A model generated the notes under the pieces. The model was given only the letters and a program-made list of their open reading frames with translations, was not told the origin of the DNA and searched no databases. The position numbers and the translations under genes are program-made. From the NCBI GenBank assembly GCA_039090855.1, contig CM077011.1:22321001-22385000 (forward strand): a stretch of DNA of 64,000 bases, read 5' to 3'. The DNA is from Macrothele yani (taxonomy: Eukaryota; Arthropoda; Arachnida; Araneae; Macrothelidae). Positions 1-11,085 of the stretch are shown one piece after another (positions within the stretch are counted from its first letter, which is position 1; each line of letters starts with the position of its first letter).

Positions 1-24
1 AGCCCGTAAAATAGCAGTCGGCAT

Positions 25-239
25 CCCCGGTGGATCAGTGGTCTAAGCGATGGCATCTGATCATTCGTGCAAAAGGGGTCCAGGTTTGAATCCCGGTGAG
101 GCATGGATGTTGTGTTTGTCTTATGGCGCTGGTTTTCTCCTTTCTCTGGAACAAGTCACCGTAATATTAAGAACGGGCGACTGCTTACAGCCTGTTGAGT
201 TGCTCATGGTGGTCGTTAAACTTTCAATAAAAAAAATAG
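25..239 (+). mobile_element. SINE-I copy (tRNA-derived retroposon)
   Basis: Non-coding retroposon with a tRNA-like 5' head: an A-box-like stretch (tcagtggtctaagcg) and a B box (ggtttgaatcc), both internal RNA polymerase III promoter parts. A shared body follows (ggcatggatgttgtgtttgt ... gggcgactgctta) and an A-rich tail near 230. The same body recurs at 14927, 17530, 19891, 36687, 42032, 42322, 48394 and 53417, which defines the family. This copy is moderately diverged. Mobilisation would depend on a LINE enzyme in trans; which LINE is not known. Confidence 0.88.
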
Positions 240-244
240 CAGTC

Positions 245-1085
245 AGATGAATATATTGCTAAAAGAACTGAATTGAATGTTAAATTCAAAATCAAGGGAC
301 AAAAACATGACTAGAAGCTAGCCATATGGAGATAGCTGGACGAATTTCGAAAGCATGCCAAAAGAATAGCTAAAGGCATGGAGTTAAGAAAAAGAATTTT
401 GTAGCCTTTCATCCAGAGGTAAACTGTGTATGATTGCTCTTGGTAATGATGATTAAGTCACTAAAAATCTCTGAAAAGTTTTTCTGACTAGAGGTTTTGC
501 TGAAATCTATGGGATTTCATGCAAAACAATTTAGCGCCTCTATGCAAAGAGCAAAAATGAACCTTTGGCACTCCCCGAGAAAAAGAAATAGTAAAAAACC
601 AAACAACTTTCACTTCAAACTTCAGGTCTTGAGTCCGCCGCCATTACCTTAAACTATATTTAATGACAGACTTGCAGGGGAGCACTGCAGTTACATCTGT
701 TTAAATAGAATATTTATCTAGCTCACACACACAAAAAAAAAGAATCTTACATATCACAAAAAGTGCAATATAGCCAACATTGCTGACTACCGCTTTGAAC
801 AAATTTATTTCCAAATATAAATTCCGATATGATACCTGCTCCTCCCTAGATTACAGTTCCTATCATGAGAGGGGAGGGCAGAAGAAATCTGAACGTGTGT
901 GCGTTTGTCAGGCTATTATCGATGTTTTCTGGTGTCTTAGACGTACAACCGTTTCTGGTGAAAACTAAAATTCAGAACCATATGAAATAGCTAATCTCCT
1001 CTACAAATTACTGTAACGTGCGTTTCCTCTTTTCTTTGCTTATGGACGACGGTATCCTTTAAACACAAGGAGCTGATCAACAAAT
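245..1085. other. No recognisable gene
   Basis: AT-rich sequence with short open frames only. I see no coding motif, no tRNA-like box pair and no clear repeat apart from a short A run near 733. Confidence 0.5.
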
Positions 1086-1087
1086 CC

Positions 1088-1320
1088 GGATCGCGGGTGG
1101 CCTAGTGGTAAACATTCGTGACTGTCATGGAGAGACCTCGGGTTCGATTCCTGGCAGGTGCGAACGCTCGGACCACTAGATATCTGCCGTACGTCAGGTG
1201 GGAACGTTATGCCGTCAAGCTCCGGGTACTTGCCGGCCTGCAATAAATAAGGGCGTCTTCCTCCCCTTTCTACCTCGCTTCGGTGTGACCTTCCTATCGT
1301 GCACTCTAGCCCAAATCTCA
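1088..1320 (+). mobile_element. tRNA-headed SINE, different family (SINE-III)
   Basis: Starts with a tRNA-like head: A-box-like tggcctagtggtaaaca and B box gggttcgattcc, about 45 bp apart. A body follows that is not shared with SINE-I. The head resembles tRNAs with a long variable arm, but the acceptor ends do not pair well, so it reads as a retroposon rather than a tRNA gene. Only one copy is seen in the window, so the 3' end is approximate. Confidence 0.55.
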
Positions 1321-1496
1321 TAGCTTCCTAATTCTAAGGGTTGTTTAAGACCTAGGGTCAGACACTCCCTTCCTAAAATCCTCTACATATGAACTGAACT
1401 AAGAACGATGCTTGTTTCATGCTATATGGATTCGACAATAATGCTATCCACCATCGATGTATTCTTTTATTAGGGTTGGGGATCAATAATAAATAC

Positions 1497-2290
1497 CTCG
1501 TCTTCATTATTATTATCAATTATAAATGATGAAATGCTGGATGTATGTCTCCCAAGTTTCTTCCAAAACTTGAGTCTTGAGGCAGTCTCTTCCATATCAC
1601 TCCGACATGCCTTAGAATTTCATCCACCCATCTCTCACGTGGTCTTCACCTGCTGTTTCGAATCCATTCCTGTATTTCAGTTGTCCAACGATGTTCAGTT
1701 CTACCAGCAATATGCCGACTCATTGCGATTTCAGCAATTTTACCTTCTTCATGATACATAATCTTCCATCTTTTCTGACAAACACGTTTCTCTTCCTATT
1801 CCTTCTGGTTATAGTTAGCATGCACCTGTCTATGCGTCTTTCTGTAGTTCCCAGCCTCGGGATGTTTTATAGTGAAGGTCCATGTCTCTGAGCCGTCAGT
1901 AAGAACCCGAAGGATGCACTGGTTAAATACCTTTCTCTTAAGACATAATGGTAAATTGCTCTTGAAAATTGTTCTGTTTCTTCCAAATGCCGTCCGACCA
2001 AATAATATGTGCCTCTTAATATCTTCTTCTGTGGTCCTCGCTTGATATATCTTATTCAAGGTAAAGGTAGGGATAGATAACTTCTAGAATTGCTCCGTCA
2101 ATAGTTAACTCTTCATTTCGTTTATATCAAATTTGTCTCTGTAAGTCCAGTTTTACGCCGACGTTCTTACACTTCTCAGCAAGTTCCTGGAACATGTACC
2201 GCGGCTCCGAGAAGGTACTAGCAAAATGATTATGTCGTCCACAAAAGGAAGGGGGGTAAATAAATCTCCATCAAATTTTATTCCCCAGTG
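1497..2290 (-). pseudogene. Decayed RTE-type LINE 3' part (reverse transcriptase C-terminus)
   Basis: Reverse-strand homologue of the 3' quarter of the RTE element at 48.9-52.1 kb. Readable pieces are LPFVDDII near 2255 (equivalent to the FADDVV catalytic box of the full copy), then FGRNRTIFKSNLPLCLKRKV and a DGSETWTFT segment near 1900. The start of the 3' region gives the FVQQ-type end seen in other copies, and an ATT/ATC-rich tail lies near 1510. Several frameshifts and stops make it inactive. It is 5'-truncated, as is usual for LINE insertions, and more diverged than the other four RTE copies in the window. Confidence 0.75.
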
Positions 2291-2292
2291 TA

Positions 2293-2416
2293 TGACAGCT
2301 GGCGCATAAGTACGGTTGTAGTCCTTCAACAAGGATTTATCTTGAATTGTTCGACAGCTGGCGCATGTAGAGGCTCCTATAAGATTGTCCTTCAACAAGG
2401 ATTTACCTTGAATTGT
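2293..2416. repeat. Imperfect tandem duplication, about 60 bp x 2
   Basis: The block gacagctggcgcat ... ccttcaacaaggattta ... cttgaattgt occurs twice in a row, at 2293-2350 and 2352-2416. The second unit is a few bases longer. It abuts the truncated 5' edge of the RTE fragment. Confidence 0.75.
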
Positions 2417-2429
2417 TCGACACGCAAAA

Positions 2430-3435
2430 AACTACTCGACAACACTTAATGGTAGATTAGACGTGCCAAAGGCTGCTGGTGGACATTGTGAGTTCGGAGA
2501 GACGCCTCACAACCATCATTGCAGATATCACCGCTGATGTACTGAACATCATCTTTCAATACACCATGCAGAGCACCATGTTATGAATGCGATACCACAG
2601 CCGACGGCAATGTCGCTAGCCACCTTTGACAGCTATGATTCATCAGCTGGGTTTGTTCAGAAGTGCGCTGACTGCTGAAATAGTTTTTGTGCCGAACCAT
2701 TCATAATAAGTCCTTGTTATGGTTCTTCTTGAAAATACCAGAAGGGTGGCTGTTTGGCAGATGGTAAAACCAAATTTAAAAACACAATGCGAAGCTCAAA
2801 TTTAGAAACATGCGGTTTCCACTGAAAGCCGATCAGTCCTTTCAGTATTCTAAATCTTCTAAGATAGCTCGCAGTAGGTGTCGGGCTATGACTGTAACAG
2901 CTTGCTTTATTTCTAGACCGCCTGCTTTTTAAAGATGCTTTTTTAGCTTAACGTAATGTAGTTTATTAACCACATATATCGATACAGGGTCTATACGGTT
3001 CTAAAAGCTGAACAGAAATAATTAATTGTGTCGAATAGAGGAAATCAGGTTTTTCTACTTTTCCTTATCAGGCAAAAAAAGGAATATATTTATATTCAAT
3101 GCATATCGCTGCCCTCAACTGATCGAAAATCATTCCATGCACTCGTTTTTTTAACTGAAAGAAAGACCGTCGGCCACTCCGTCTGCTTTCTTCTATTAGA
3201 CACACCCACCCTGCTTGGCATTAAGAACCGAAGATAGCATTTCCGTAGTTACGGAGTTGTAAGGATAGACATTTCCGAAAATACATTTCTACGCACACCA
3301 GTCACTAAATAAGTTACTTTCATGCAGATGTACGTAAGCATCACTTACGGAGCATACATGTAAAATGCGTGGTCACGTGCGTCACCACGAGGTATATCCA
3401 GCCATTTAAAACAACTGTTCGCCAGCAGTATAGAT
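2430..3435. other. No recognisable gene
   Basis: No convincing coding or repeat feature. Part of 2480-2700 has the mixed composition of old transposon sequence, but I could not assign it. Confidence 0.4.
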
Positions 3436-3439
3436 CGCA

Positions 3440-4620
3440 ATCGGGAAAATGAAGGACCTTTTGGAGTTTGATAAAAGGCTCATTAACTAAGTCTGTCGGA
3501 TCGGACAGCGCGATTTTGAAAAGAGCAGAGATAACTGGTTTCTGAGAAAGGGAGATATCTCAGGTCTTTATTAGTGCAAAAACAACCCACATTACTTCTT
3601 TAACTGTGGCGCGATTTCATTCTGTCAGGAACGAGTCCGCAATCGTTTGAGGAGGCTTGTACGGAGAAAGAGGATTTCCTGTGTGAAAGAATTGAACCAT
3701 TCAGTGAAGGCTGATCCCGACTGATAGCTCAGCGATCTATCCTCAGGAAATTGAAGAATATCGTTATCGGAGGTTGCGAAAACACAAATTCGTACACGAT
3801 GGGATCAAATCTATGCCCCCTCACTCCGGAGTAAGTGGCTCTCCCAACTAAGCTACACGGACGGAATATATCGCTGCAGATTTGACTTCTTGACACGTGC
3901 TTTATCTCTGTAGTACGTCACATCTTCTCCCTCTTAATTTTTTTTTTTTTGTAAGCGAAGAACGAATTTACATTAATTCTAGACCATGTTTGGAACAAAT
4001 ATCACACCGTTTTCGAAGAACGCAACGGCAGTAGATCCGGTTTTACGTTTGGGCGCCAAATTAAAAACGCAAATTTGTCCGTGCTGGTGATCGAACTCGC
4101 GCCTCCTTACTCCAGAGTAAGTTGCTCTTACAACGGAAGGAATGTATCGCTGCAGTTTGTTGTGTTCGTCTAAAGTTAAAGTCGTCCCAGGAACACCGTG
4201 ATTGGATTGTGAAAGACTGGTAAAAAGCCATATGGTCTGACGAGTCGCGGTAGAACGTCTGTTGTAACATCGGTAGGTAGAGAGATTGGCGGGAGCCCAA
4301 TTGAAGCAGTGGGCCCAGCTTGCCTTGTGAACAGAACTCAAGCATATGCAAGTGGTGTCATGATGTGGAGCAAACTTTGTTGGTAGAGAACGGGTCCCTG
4401 ATATTGCTGAAATTTCGGATATCCTCCACAAGGGTTATCTGAATATTGTTGCCCATTAAGTCCATCTTGCAATGTTGACTTTTTATCAAGCAAATGACGA
4501 CTGTTTTACAGACGGTAATTGGGCAAGATGTGTTCGGCAGTGATTCAGCGAGCATTTTTTCTGGCCACCACAAAACCCGTATCTGAGCCCACATTAAAAT
4601 GTATGAGACCTGCTAGAAAA
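3440..4620 (+). pseudogene. Tc1-like transposase remnant F, split by a SINE-II dimer
   Basis: Two separated pieces of one Tc1-type transposase frame. The first, 3440-3790, begins MKDLLEFDKR, like the N-terminal DNA-binding start of Tc1 relatives. The second resumes near 4165 with SSQEHRDWIVKDW followed by IWSDESR, which carries the first catalytic Asp. It then decays through a GVMMW segment to WPPQNP near 4565. The intervening 3795-4165 is foreign, reverse-oriented tRNA-headed sequence. Many stops and frameshifts; not functional. Terminal inverted repeats were not identified. Confidence 0.6.
3795..4165 (-). mobile_element. SINE-II dimer inserted in Tc1 remnant F
   Basis: Two reverse-strand tRNA-like heads about 276 bp apart (3815-3870 and 4090-4160). 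Each reads tagctnagttgggagagc-like followed by ttactccggagt on the minus strand. Between them lies a body with a T run at 3939-3950, that is, a poly-A on the element strand. The leader next to the heads (caaatctgcagc on the minus strand) matches the plus-strand copies at 18420, 34355 and 43245. Confidence 0.6.
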
Positions 4621-4922
4621 ATAGATTCAGAAGCAAAGTATTCTACTCTCAAATCTAAATGAAAGAATCAAATTTGTGTAGATGAAATAATCAAAGTTGT
4701 TTAGCATCGCCAAAAACGTCTGCTGTTGCTTTTAAATCTTCATGGTTGAAACGACATGTTGAGATATAAACTGTTGATTCTAAAACGCCAAAACGTGTAG
4801 AGTTAGGCAGAATTTTTAATTATACTGAAAGCACTGGCATAGTATGCAAGATCTGTTCTGAAGCCCAGTCTGCATGTGATTTTGATGTTGGAAAAATCTG
4901 GAATTTTTGGAAAACGGACTGT

Positions 4923-5370
4923 TTAAGGTGGACGTCGAGTAATTTTGCTTCCTATACTTCCAATGGAAAAGCTTCTGTACACATTTTCTTCACAATTAAT
5001 GCGTTCCCAAGGATGAAAATTTGAACATCGATTATAATAGCTTCATTTTATAACTTGGAATACTTAATATTTCCTAAAACATAACCATAATTATGCAATC
5101 CAAAATTTGTTTTCCTACTGACGTCATCAAAGTACAGGTCGCGCCATCTTTTTTCTTGTTTCAATACCACCAAAGGAAAAGTTATTGATTTTTAATATAA
5201 TTATGGTTATCTTTTACAAAATATTAAGTATTCCAAGTTATAATATGAAGTCATTTTAATCGATGTTCAAATTCCCATCCTTGGGAACACACTAATTGTA
5301 AAGGAAATGTGCATAAATGTTTTTTTCCATTGAAAGTACAGGAAGCAAAATTACTTGATGTCCACCTTAA
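4923..5370. mobile_element. Palindromic MITE flanked by TTAA
   Basis: Arms of about 170 bp, at 4927-5096 and 5197-5366, are near-complete inverted copies: ggtggacgtcgagtaatttt on the left answers the reverse complement of the right end. A spacer of about 100 bp with one TGACGTCA (5119-5126) separates them. TTAA sits directly outside both ends (4923-4926, 5367-5370), the target duplication used by piggyBac and Kolobok transposons. There is no coding capacity, so this is a non-autonomous element moved in trans. Assignment to piggyBac or Kolobok is inference. Confidence 0.75.
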
Positions 5371-5371
5371 A

Positions 5372-6295
5372 GAGGCATCTGGAGCAAAAGATTTATTTGG
5401 AATCCCTGTCGAAATTAAAAAGAATGAAGTCCACAAGTGGAATCAAAAACTTCCTAATGGAATCAGTTGCCATCGGAAAATGAGGTTGGAAACGGACATT
5501 CGACTGCGCAGCGAAGGTGAGTAAATTACAAAATTCTGATCGGCAACGTTTTATAAGCAACTTCATTGAATTATTCAATGCTTTCTGTGCAGGAAATTCA
5601 TGAAATGTTTTTGATATATTTTTTATTTAAAATCAATGCATTAGTAAGAGAAGCTGAGAAAATAAAATGTTTTGACCAGTGGCTTTGATGCCTGTCCAGC
5701 TCATTGGTTTGGACACGCATTACCCACGGCCGCTTAGAGGGAATATTGGTTGCCAGATATAACTGTGCAACTTTGAGAAATCACTATGCTCACAAGAACT
5801 CTGAAATATCGTTAAGCACGACCTAAAAGTGTTTCCCTTTATTTAAAAGAATGTGCATTCATTATTAACAGCGCAGTATGGTTAATAACATAGCAATACA
5901 TTTATACTAAAACAGAGGAAATGTCCTTGAGATTCTCAGGCGATTCCGTAAGGCATCTGTCTTAAGTGCGCACGCATAATTATGGAAACGGACATGCATG
6001 CTATCACGGAAGATTAGGGCCTCTCATACTTTCGAGGTTACTCTTCTGACTGCATAATTAGACAGGATGAGAACGAATCTACCCAAGGTCGACTCAATAA
6101 TTGGATTAGACCTAAATATATCGCGTGTGACTTCACAGGTGGAGAAGGTCTTCTCTAGCCTGGGATAGAGATATCAGGAAATTTTCAGGAGACACGCATT
6201 GGAAACTGCCTTTTTCGGCTGTAGTCGCAATCACCATCTTTTAATTTGCTTTTATATTGAAGTATTGCATAGTCAAGTCTTCCATTTTGGTAAAA
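5372..6295. other. No recognisable gene
   Basis: Only short open frames without family motifs. No repeat was identified. Confidence 0.45.
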
Positions 6296-6299
6296 AGAC

Positions 6300-6838
6300 A
6301 GATCAGCTACCGTTTTCACTAGAGTATATAACGACTTCAAATGTTTACTAAACTAAGAATAAATTATCAACGCTTATTCACAATTAAATGCGTTATTAGC
6401 ATCGACTATAGTTTCGCAGAGCGTTTGACTTGGCATCATCAGGACAAATGGAGCGTAAACATTCAAATCATTGTGACATCATCAGAGTTCTAACGATCAC
6501 GGATTTTGAAGAGTTGTTTCCACTCGCTTGAAAGAAATGGCGTAGACGTCAAGTCGTTGACAAGTCGTGAAGAATTCCGGTATATATTCAAGGCTTCTAA
6601 TATATTAAGCTTGATAGTCGAATCAGGTTTATCAATAAGCTTAGCGTTTCCAAACAAAAATGTGTGGCTATTTTCGTGACAATGTTGGGCTATTGATGAT
6701 TTCTTCAGTTTATATTTCCGTACGTAAGTCTAGTGTTCCTTCACACGGAAACTTAATGCCGTGTGGGTCTGTCATATATATAAAAGTCCACATTCACGAG
6801 GTATCTGATAATTTCCCCAGGCATTTATGTCTTCGGTC
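6300..6838 (-). pseudogene. Penelope-like element 3' end, reverse copy (GIY-YIG C-terminus)
   Basis: The reverse strand reads the end of a Penelope-like retroelement protein. It starts EDINAWGNYQIP, includes the C-terminal endonuclease pieces AQHCHE and SHTFLF, and continues through KLNILEALNIYRNSS to FLSSEWKQLFKIRDR, followed by a TAG stop at 6490-6492. The EW.QL-type end is what I expect of this family. The Tyr-Ile-Gly box is damaged (YI*QT). A 3' untranslated part continues to about 6300. It lies head to head with a forward copy, and the two share 6600-6838 versus 6985-7215 as inverted arms. Confidence 0.75.
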
Positions 6839-7216
6839 ACGCCAATAGACCTCCCAGTATCAACGGATTGGGCAGTTATCCCATTTGCTCCTCAGATTTA
6901 CTTCGGAATTTCAAAAATTCTCAAAAGTTTTAAATTCAAAGTTATTTTTAAACCCATAAACAAGATGAATTTTTACGGATCAAAAGACTACGTTGAAGAC
7001 ATAAATTCCTGGGAAATTTATCAGATACCTTGTGAAAGTGGACTTTCATACATAGGACAGACCCGCAGGGCTTTAAACCTCCGTGTGAAGGAACACAAGT
7101 GTTACGTACTGAAGAAGTCATCAATAACCCAACATTGTCACGAAATTAACCACACATTTTTGTTTGTAAACGCTATGCTTGTTGATAAACCTGATTCGAC
7201 TATCAAGCTTAATATA
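6835..7216 (+). pseudogene. Penelope-like element C-terminal GIY-YIG endonuclease, forward copy
   Basis: The frame reads ...PFAPQIYFGISKILKSFKF...VIFKPINKM, the linker expected after the reverse transcriptase. Then comes a GIY-YIG endonuclease: WEIYQIPC, SYIGQTRRALNLRVKEHK and QHCHEINHTFLF. In Penelope-like elements this nuclease nicks the target and primes reverse transcription. The reverse transcriptase is absent (5' truncation). The frame ends abruptly at STIKLN, where a Tc1 transposon begins (7217). The expected continuation (ILEALNIY, seen in the reverse copy) is not found beyond that Tc1, so the 3' end is lost. Confidence 0.8.
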
Positions 7217-8683
7217 CACTGGCGGAAAGTGAAAAAAGAACACCAAGAAGGAATTGGCGGACGATCATGAAATATACATATGTTAATGGAGTCGAGTTTA
7301 CGTAGGTGTGATGTTAATTTCGGGACCAAACGGTGGGCGTTTACGCCACAGCACGGCATAATATGCAAATTATCGTCGGTGGTATTTAAGGAGTAGAGCG
7401 AAGTGAATGTAATCAGTCGTCGGCGTATGGACACGTGCGAAGACACTGAAGAAGCTGCAATGCCTGGACATGGAAGACGTGTAGCTGCAATGCCTGGACA
7501 TGGAAGACGTGTAGGATTTCAGCAGTTATCGGATTTTGAGCGAGGTCGTCTAGTCGGACTTCGCGAGGCCGGATGGTCGTATCGTCGTATTGCGGAGCGA
7601 ATTGGACGGGAAGTATCGGTGGTGGTACGATGGTAGCAATGATGGTCCGAGGAACATTCCCACACGAGAAGACGTGGAACCGGGAGTCACAGACGGACTG
7701 ATGAACGGACCGATCGACGCATAAGAAGAGCGGCCTTGTCAAACAGAACATCCAATGCGACGCAAATCTGAGCTGCCGTTTCACCTGAGGCGACTGTGCG
7801 AACAATCCGCAACCGTCTACTGGATGCAGGACTACGTGCACGTGTGCCTCTGGCATGTGTACCTCTGACTCCAGCCCACCGTCAGGAACGGCTGCAGTGG
7901 TGTCGCCAACGTCTGCACTGGAGAACGCAATTGCGATTTGTCGTGTTCAGCGATGAAAGCAGATTCTGCTGGGGAGCCTCCGATGGCCGTAAGCGTGTTT
8001 ACAGACGCACAGAGGAGCGTCTCCACCCTTCTTGCATCCGCCAGCGACACACAGGGCCGACACCTGGTATCCTGGTGTAGGCCCTGCTACCTATCAGCTA
8101 TCACTCCCGTACACAACGAGTGTTTGTACCGGGTACGTTAAACAGCACCTCCTACATCAACAACATCATTCAGCCCGTTGTTGTGGTATTTGTAAAGTCA
8201 GTCAGTCGTGGTGTTTTCCAGCAAGATAACGCACGCCCACACACGGCACGTGCAGCGCAACATGCACTTCAGGGTGTGAGACTACTTCCATAGCCTGCAC
8301 GTTCACCGGATTTGTACCCCATTGAGCAAGTGTGGGATTTTATGGGACAACGACTTATCCGGTCTCCGCGGCCATCCACGACGATCCCCGATTTAAGCGT
8401 CCAGGTTGAGGATGCTTGGAACTCAATACCCCAAACTTACATCCAACATCTGTACGACTGACTCCATGCCAGAATTGCAAAGTGTGACGCAGTTCATGGC
8501 GGTTCAATCTCGTACTAACCATGTTACATGGAAATGTTATGTTTCAGTTTACCAGCAAATACAGCTGTATTTTGCCATAATGTTTTGATCACGTTATCTT
8601 CTGTATTTCGTTATTATGCTGTATAAATTTCGTTGGTATCAGACGTCTCCTTCTTGGTGTCCATTTTTCACTTTCCGCCAGTG
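7217..8683 (+). mobile_element. Tc1-like transposon, family B, copy 1
   Basis: Terminal inverted repeats of about 45 bp begin cactggcggaaagtg and end with the reverse complement; TA flanks both ends (7215-7216, 8684-8685), as for Tc1/mariner insertions. Length is 1467 bp. It closely matches copy 2 at 24944. The transposase is broken into several frames: N-terminal helix-turn-helix segment at about 7403-7636, VVFSDESRF near 7950 (first catalytic Asp), FQQDNARPHTA near 8225 (second Asp), SPDLYPIEQVW near 8310 (Glu). Frameshifts lie near 7636 and 8080, and a stop replaces Trp in LLPWP near 8294. Confidence 0.92.
7453..7512 (+). repeat. 30-bp in-frame tandem duplication in family B N-terminus
   Basis: agctgcaatgcctggacatg and the following 10 bases occur twice in direct succession (7453, 7483), adding ten residues (a second MPGHGRRV) before the helix-turn-helix. 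Copy 2 at 24944 has only one unit. Confidence 0.85.
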
Positions 8684-8843
8684 TATTTTTTCGTGAGAAA
8701 TACATGGTTCACAGCGAGTATTTGGGATGCGTTTATTCAAACATCTTACATAAGGAAGTGCATTACGGGAGATGGGTGTATACTGTGATGGGTACAAACT
8801 TTACAAAAACACTTTTGCGGAAGATTTGATACCTAATATTATA

Positions 8844-10048
8844 CACCGACGAGGCATTGCATTATGATCACCCTCAGCCTAGAGAAATAAGCGCGTCTAG
8901 AGACCGAACAGTGGCGCAGGTGAAGTTGACAGACCAGTATATATATATATATATATACAACCTGAGGACCGGTTTTCAGTTAGTAGAGTGTTAGGCGTCA
9001 GAATGGATAACGCTGCCGATTTATCGGAGGGGCAAATTGTGATTGCACGGTGCCTCGCAACTACGATCTCGAAAACGGTATTGCTTGTGGATTGTTCAGG
9101 TGCCGCTGTAGTGATTACATACCAAACGTCGTGCGCAGATGGCCAAACGACGAACCATTGTACATCTGTGTGTTGTCCTCTGCTCATTGATGCCACAGGA
9201 CAGCGGAGACTCTCGCGTATTGATCACAGGGCTACAGTGCGGCAAATCACCCGCAGCTACAACAGTGGTGATCAGGGCAATATGTGTCACAGAACAGAGT
9301 TCATCGCAGCCTTCTGAGCATGGGCCTGTGTGTAGCCGAAGGCCCAACCGGGTTCCCATGTTCGCTGCATCATCAAAGATTGGACTGTAGACGATTGGAA
9401 GAAAGTGGCTCGATCCACAAATCCATTTTCCTGGTGCATCACGTAGACGGCCGAGTACGGATAAACCGATTACCAATGGAGGGTATGGCATTTGGATGCA
9501 CTGTTGGGCGGAAACAGGCCGGCAGCGGCGGTGTTATGCTGTGGGTGATGTTTTCTTGGGACACTTTAGGCCCCATTATGCCAATAGCCCAATCCCTGAC
9601 ATATGTTAGGTATCTGAACATCGTTGCGGACCAAGTGCGCCCATTTACGGAAACTGTATTGCCTGCTGGTGATGGCCATTACCAACAGGATAATGCGCCA
9701 TGCCACACTGCCAGAATCGTCAAGGAGTGGTTCGAGTAAGATGGTGGCGAACAGAATGCCACCATCATGTTCCTCTGTTTCCCACTGGTGAACAGAATGT
9801 CACAATCATGTTCCTCGGTCCACTGGCCTCCACATTCACCTGATATAAACCCAATCGAACATTTGTGGTTCGACTTGGAAAAGCGGATTCGTGCTAAATT
9901 TGCTGTTGTCATTATGGTACCAGATACCACACGATACCTATCGCCACTTCATCGAATCAATGCCTCGCCGAATGGCCGCTGTTTTGCGGGCTAAAAAGGG
10001 TCCTACGACTTATTAGGTAGGTGATCATAATGTAATAGCTTATCAGTG
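8844..10048 (+). mobile_element. Tc1-like transposon, family C, decayed
   Basis: Ends read caccgacgaggcattgcatt and the reverse complement of cactgataagctattacatt, both leading into atgatcacc; TA flanks both (8842-8843, 10049-10050). Length is 1205 bp. Transposase pieces lie in several frames: QRRLSRIDHRATVRQI near 9200, a GGVMLWVMFSWDTLGPI segment near 9530, YQQDNAPCHTARIVKEWF near 9690 (second catalytic Asp), and HWPPHSPDINPIEHLW near 9830 (catalytic Glu). The first catalytic Asp box is not readable in frame. A (TA)n run at 8937-8957 and a 41-bp tandem duplication at about 9745-9812 add to the damage. Confidence 0.85.
9745..9812 (+). repeat. 41-bp tandem duplication inside Tc1 family C
   Basis: gaacagaatg plus about 30 following bases (catcatgttcctc) is repeated, first at 9749 and again at 9790. 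It separates the second catalytic Asp block from the Glu block and puts them in different frames. Confidence 0.7.
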
Positions 10049-10051
10049 TAC

Positions 10052-10730
10052 ACAAAACGAACGTCGCCAGTGCAAATCGCCTTCTAGGAAGGTATGAATC
10101 AAATTAGTGCTGAGGTCTGAGAAGAACAAAAGAAATATTAAAGTTGAAGTTGACTGTATTGCGACAAAAGTGTTGTGTATTTCGCAACCCTATATCTTGA
10201 TCTGAGTGGTCCATTAATGGAACCATTTTTCGGTTGACATTTTCAATTCAGATCAAAACACATTGTGTCAGCAAACTTATGATAACTACGTGCCAGTTTT
10301 AAACTTCATAACGATTCTAAAAGAAGATGGACGGAAAACAACAGAAGAATTTAAAATCAATTTGGCTTCAGTCATTTTATGAATTTAAAGTCATTCTTAT
10401 ATTACGCATAAAGGAACTACTAACATATTTTCAAGTTCATTTCTGTTGTACTCCTCAAGACAGAAAGTTTTTAATGCAAATGCGCTCTTTTCTTTTTAGG
10501 ACTTGTGTACCGTTTCGTTATCAGAAATTATTTTTGGTGCCATAGTAAAAACTGGTTACCATCGTTCTTAAACGCGGACCTACCGTACCAAAATATACAT
10601 ACCCTATGCATTTTTATGTGTGTGTTAAAAAAATTGTAATTTTAAGCCAAACTTATTAGTTTCTATGTTGTCGGATTCACATAACTCCTGTATTCTGTTA
10701 CCAAATACCAGTCATGATACCTTAACTCAT
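10052..10730. other. No recognisable gene
   Basis: AT-rich, with no coding motif or repeat that I can name. Confidence 0.4.
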
Positions 10731-11085
10731 TTTTTACCTCCTATAAACTATTTTCCAACTCTTTCTTCTTCTTACGAACTATATCGGAGATATTACCAAC
10801 AACTATGAAAATTGATAAAAGTATCAATCCGTTCAAGTTTACAAACCTTTTTTACCTCCTATAAACTATTTTTCAACGCCTTCTTCTTACGAACGATGTC
10901 GTGGATATTGCCAACAATTATAAGAATTGATTAAAGTATCGATCAGTTCAAGTTTACAAAATTGTTTACTTCCTATATACTATTTTCCAAAGATTTCTTC
11001 TTCATACGATCTATGTAGGAGATTATTACCAAGAACTATAAGAATTGATTAAAGTATCTTTCAGTTCAAGTTTACAAACTTTTTT
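10731..11085. repeat. Tandem repeat, about 118 bp x 3
   Basis: Three successive copies start at about 10733, 10851 and 10969. Each has acctcctataaactatttt, a run of ttcttcttacgaa, gatattaccaac and ends gttcaagtttacaaa. Divergence between units is moderate. No protein or RNA function is evident. Confidence 0.85.

Noticed and set aside
6411..6441. Hammerhead-ribozyme-like core (ctgatga ... gaaac on the reverse strand) in the Penelope-like 3' region
   Set aside because: Penelope-like elements are known to carry hammerheads, but the bases between the two core parts do not pair into stem II here, so no working fold is supported.
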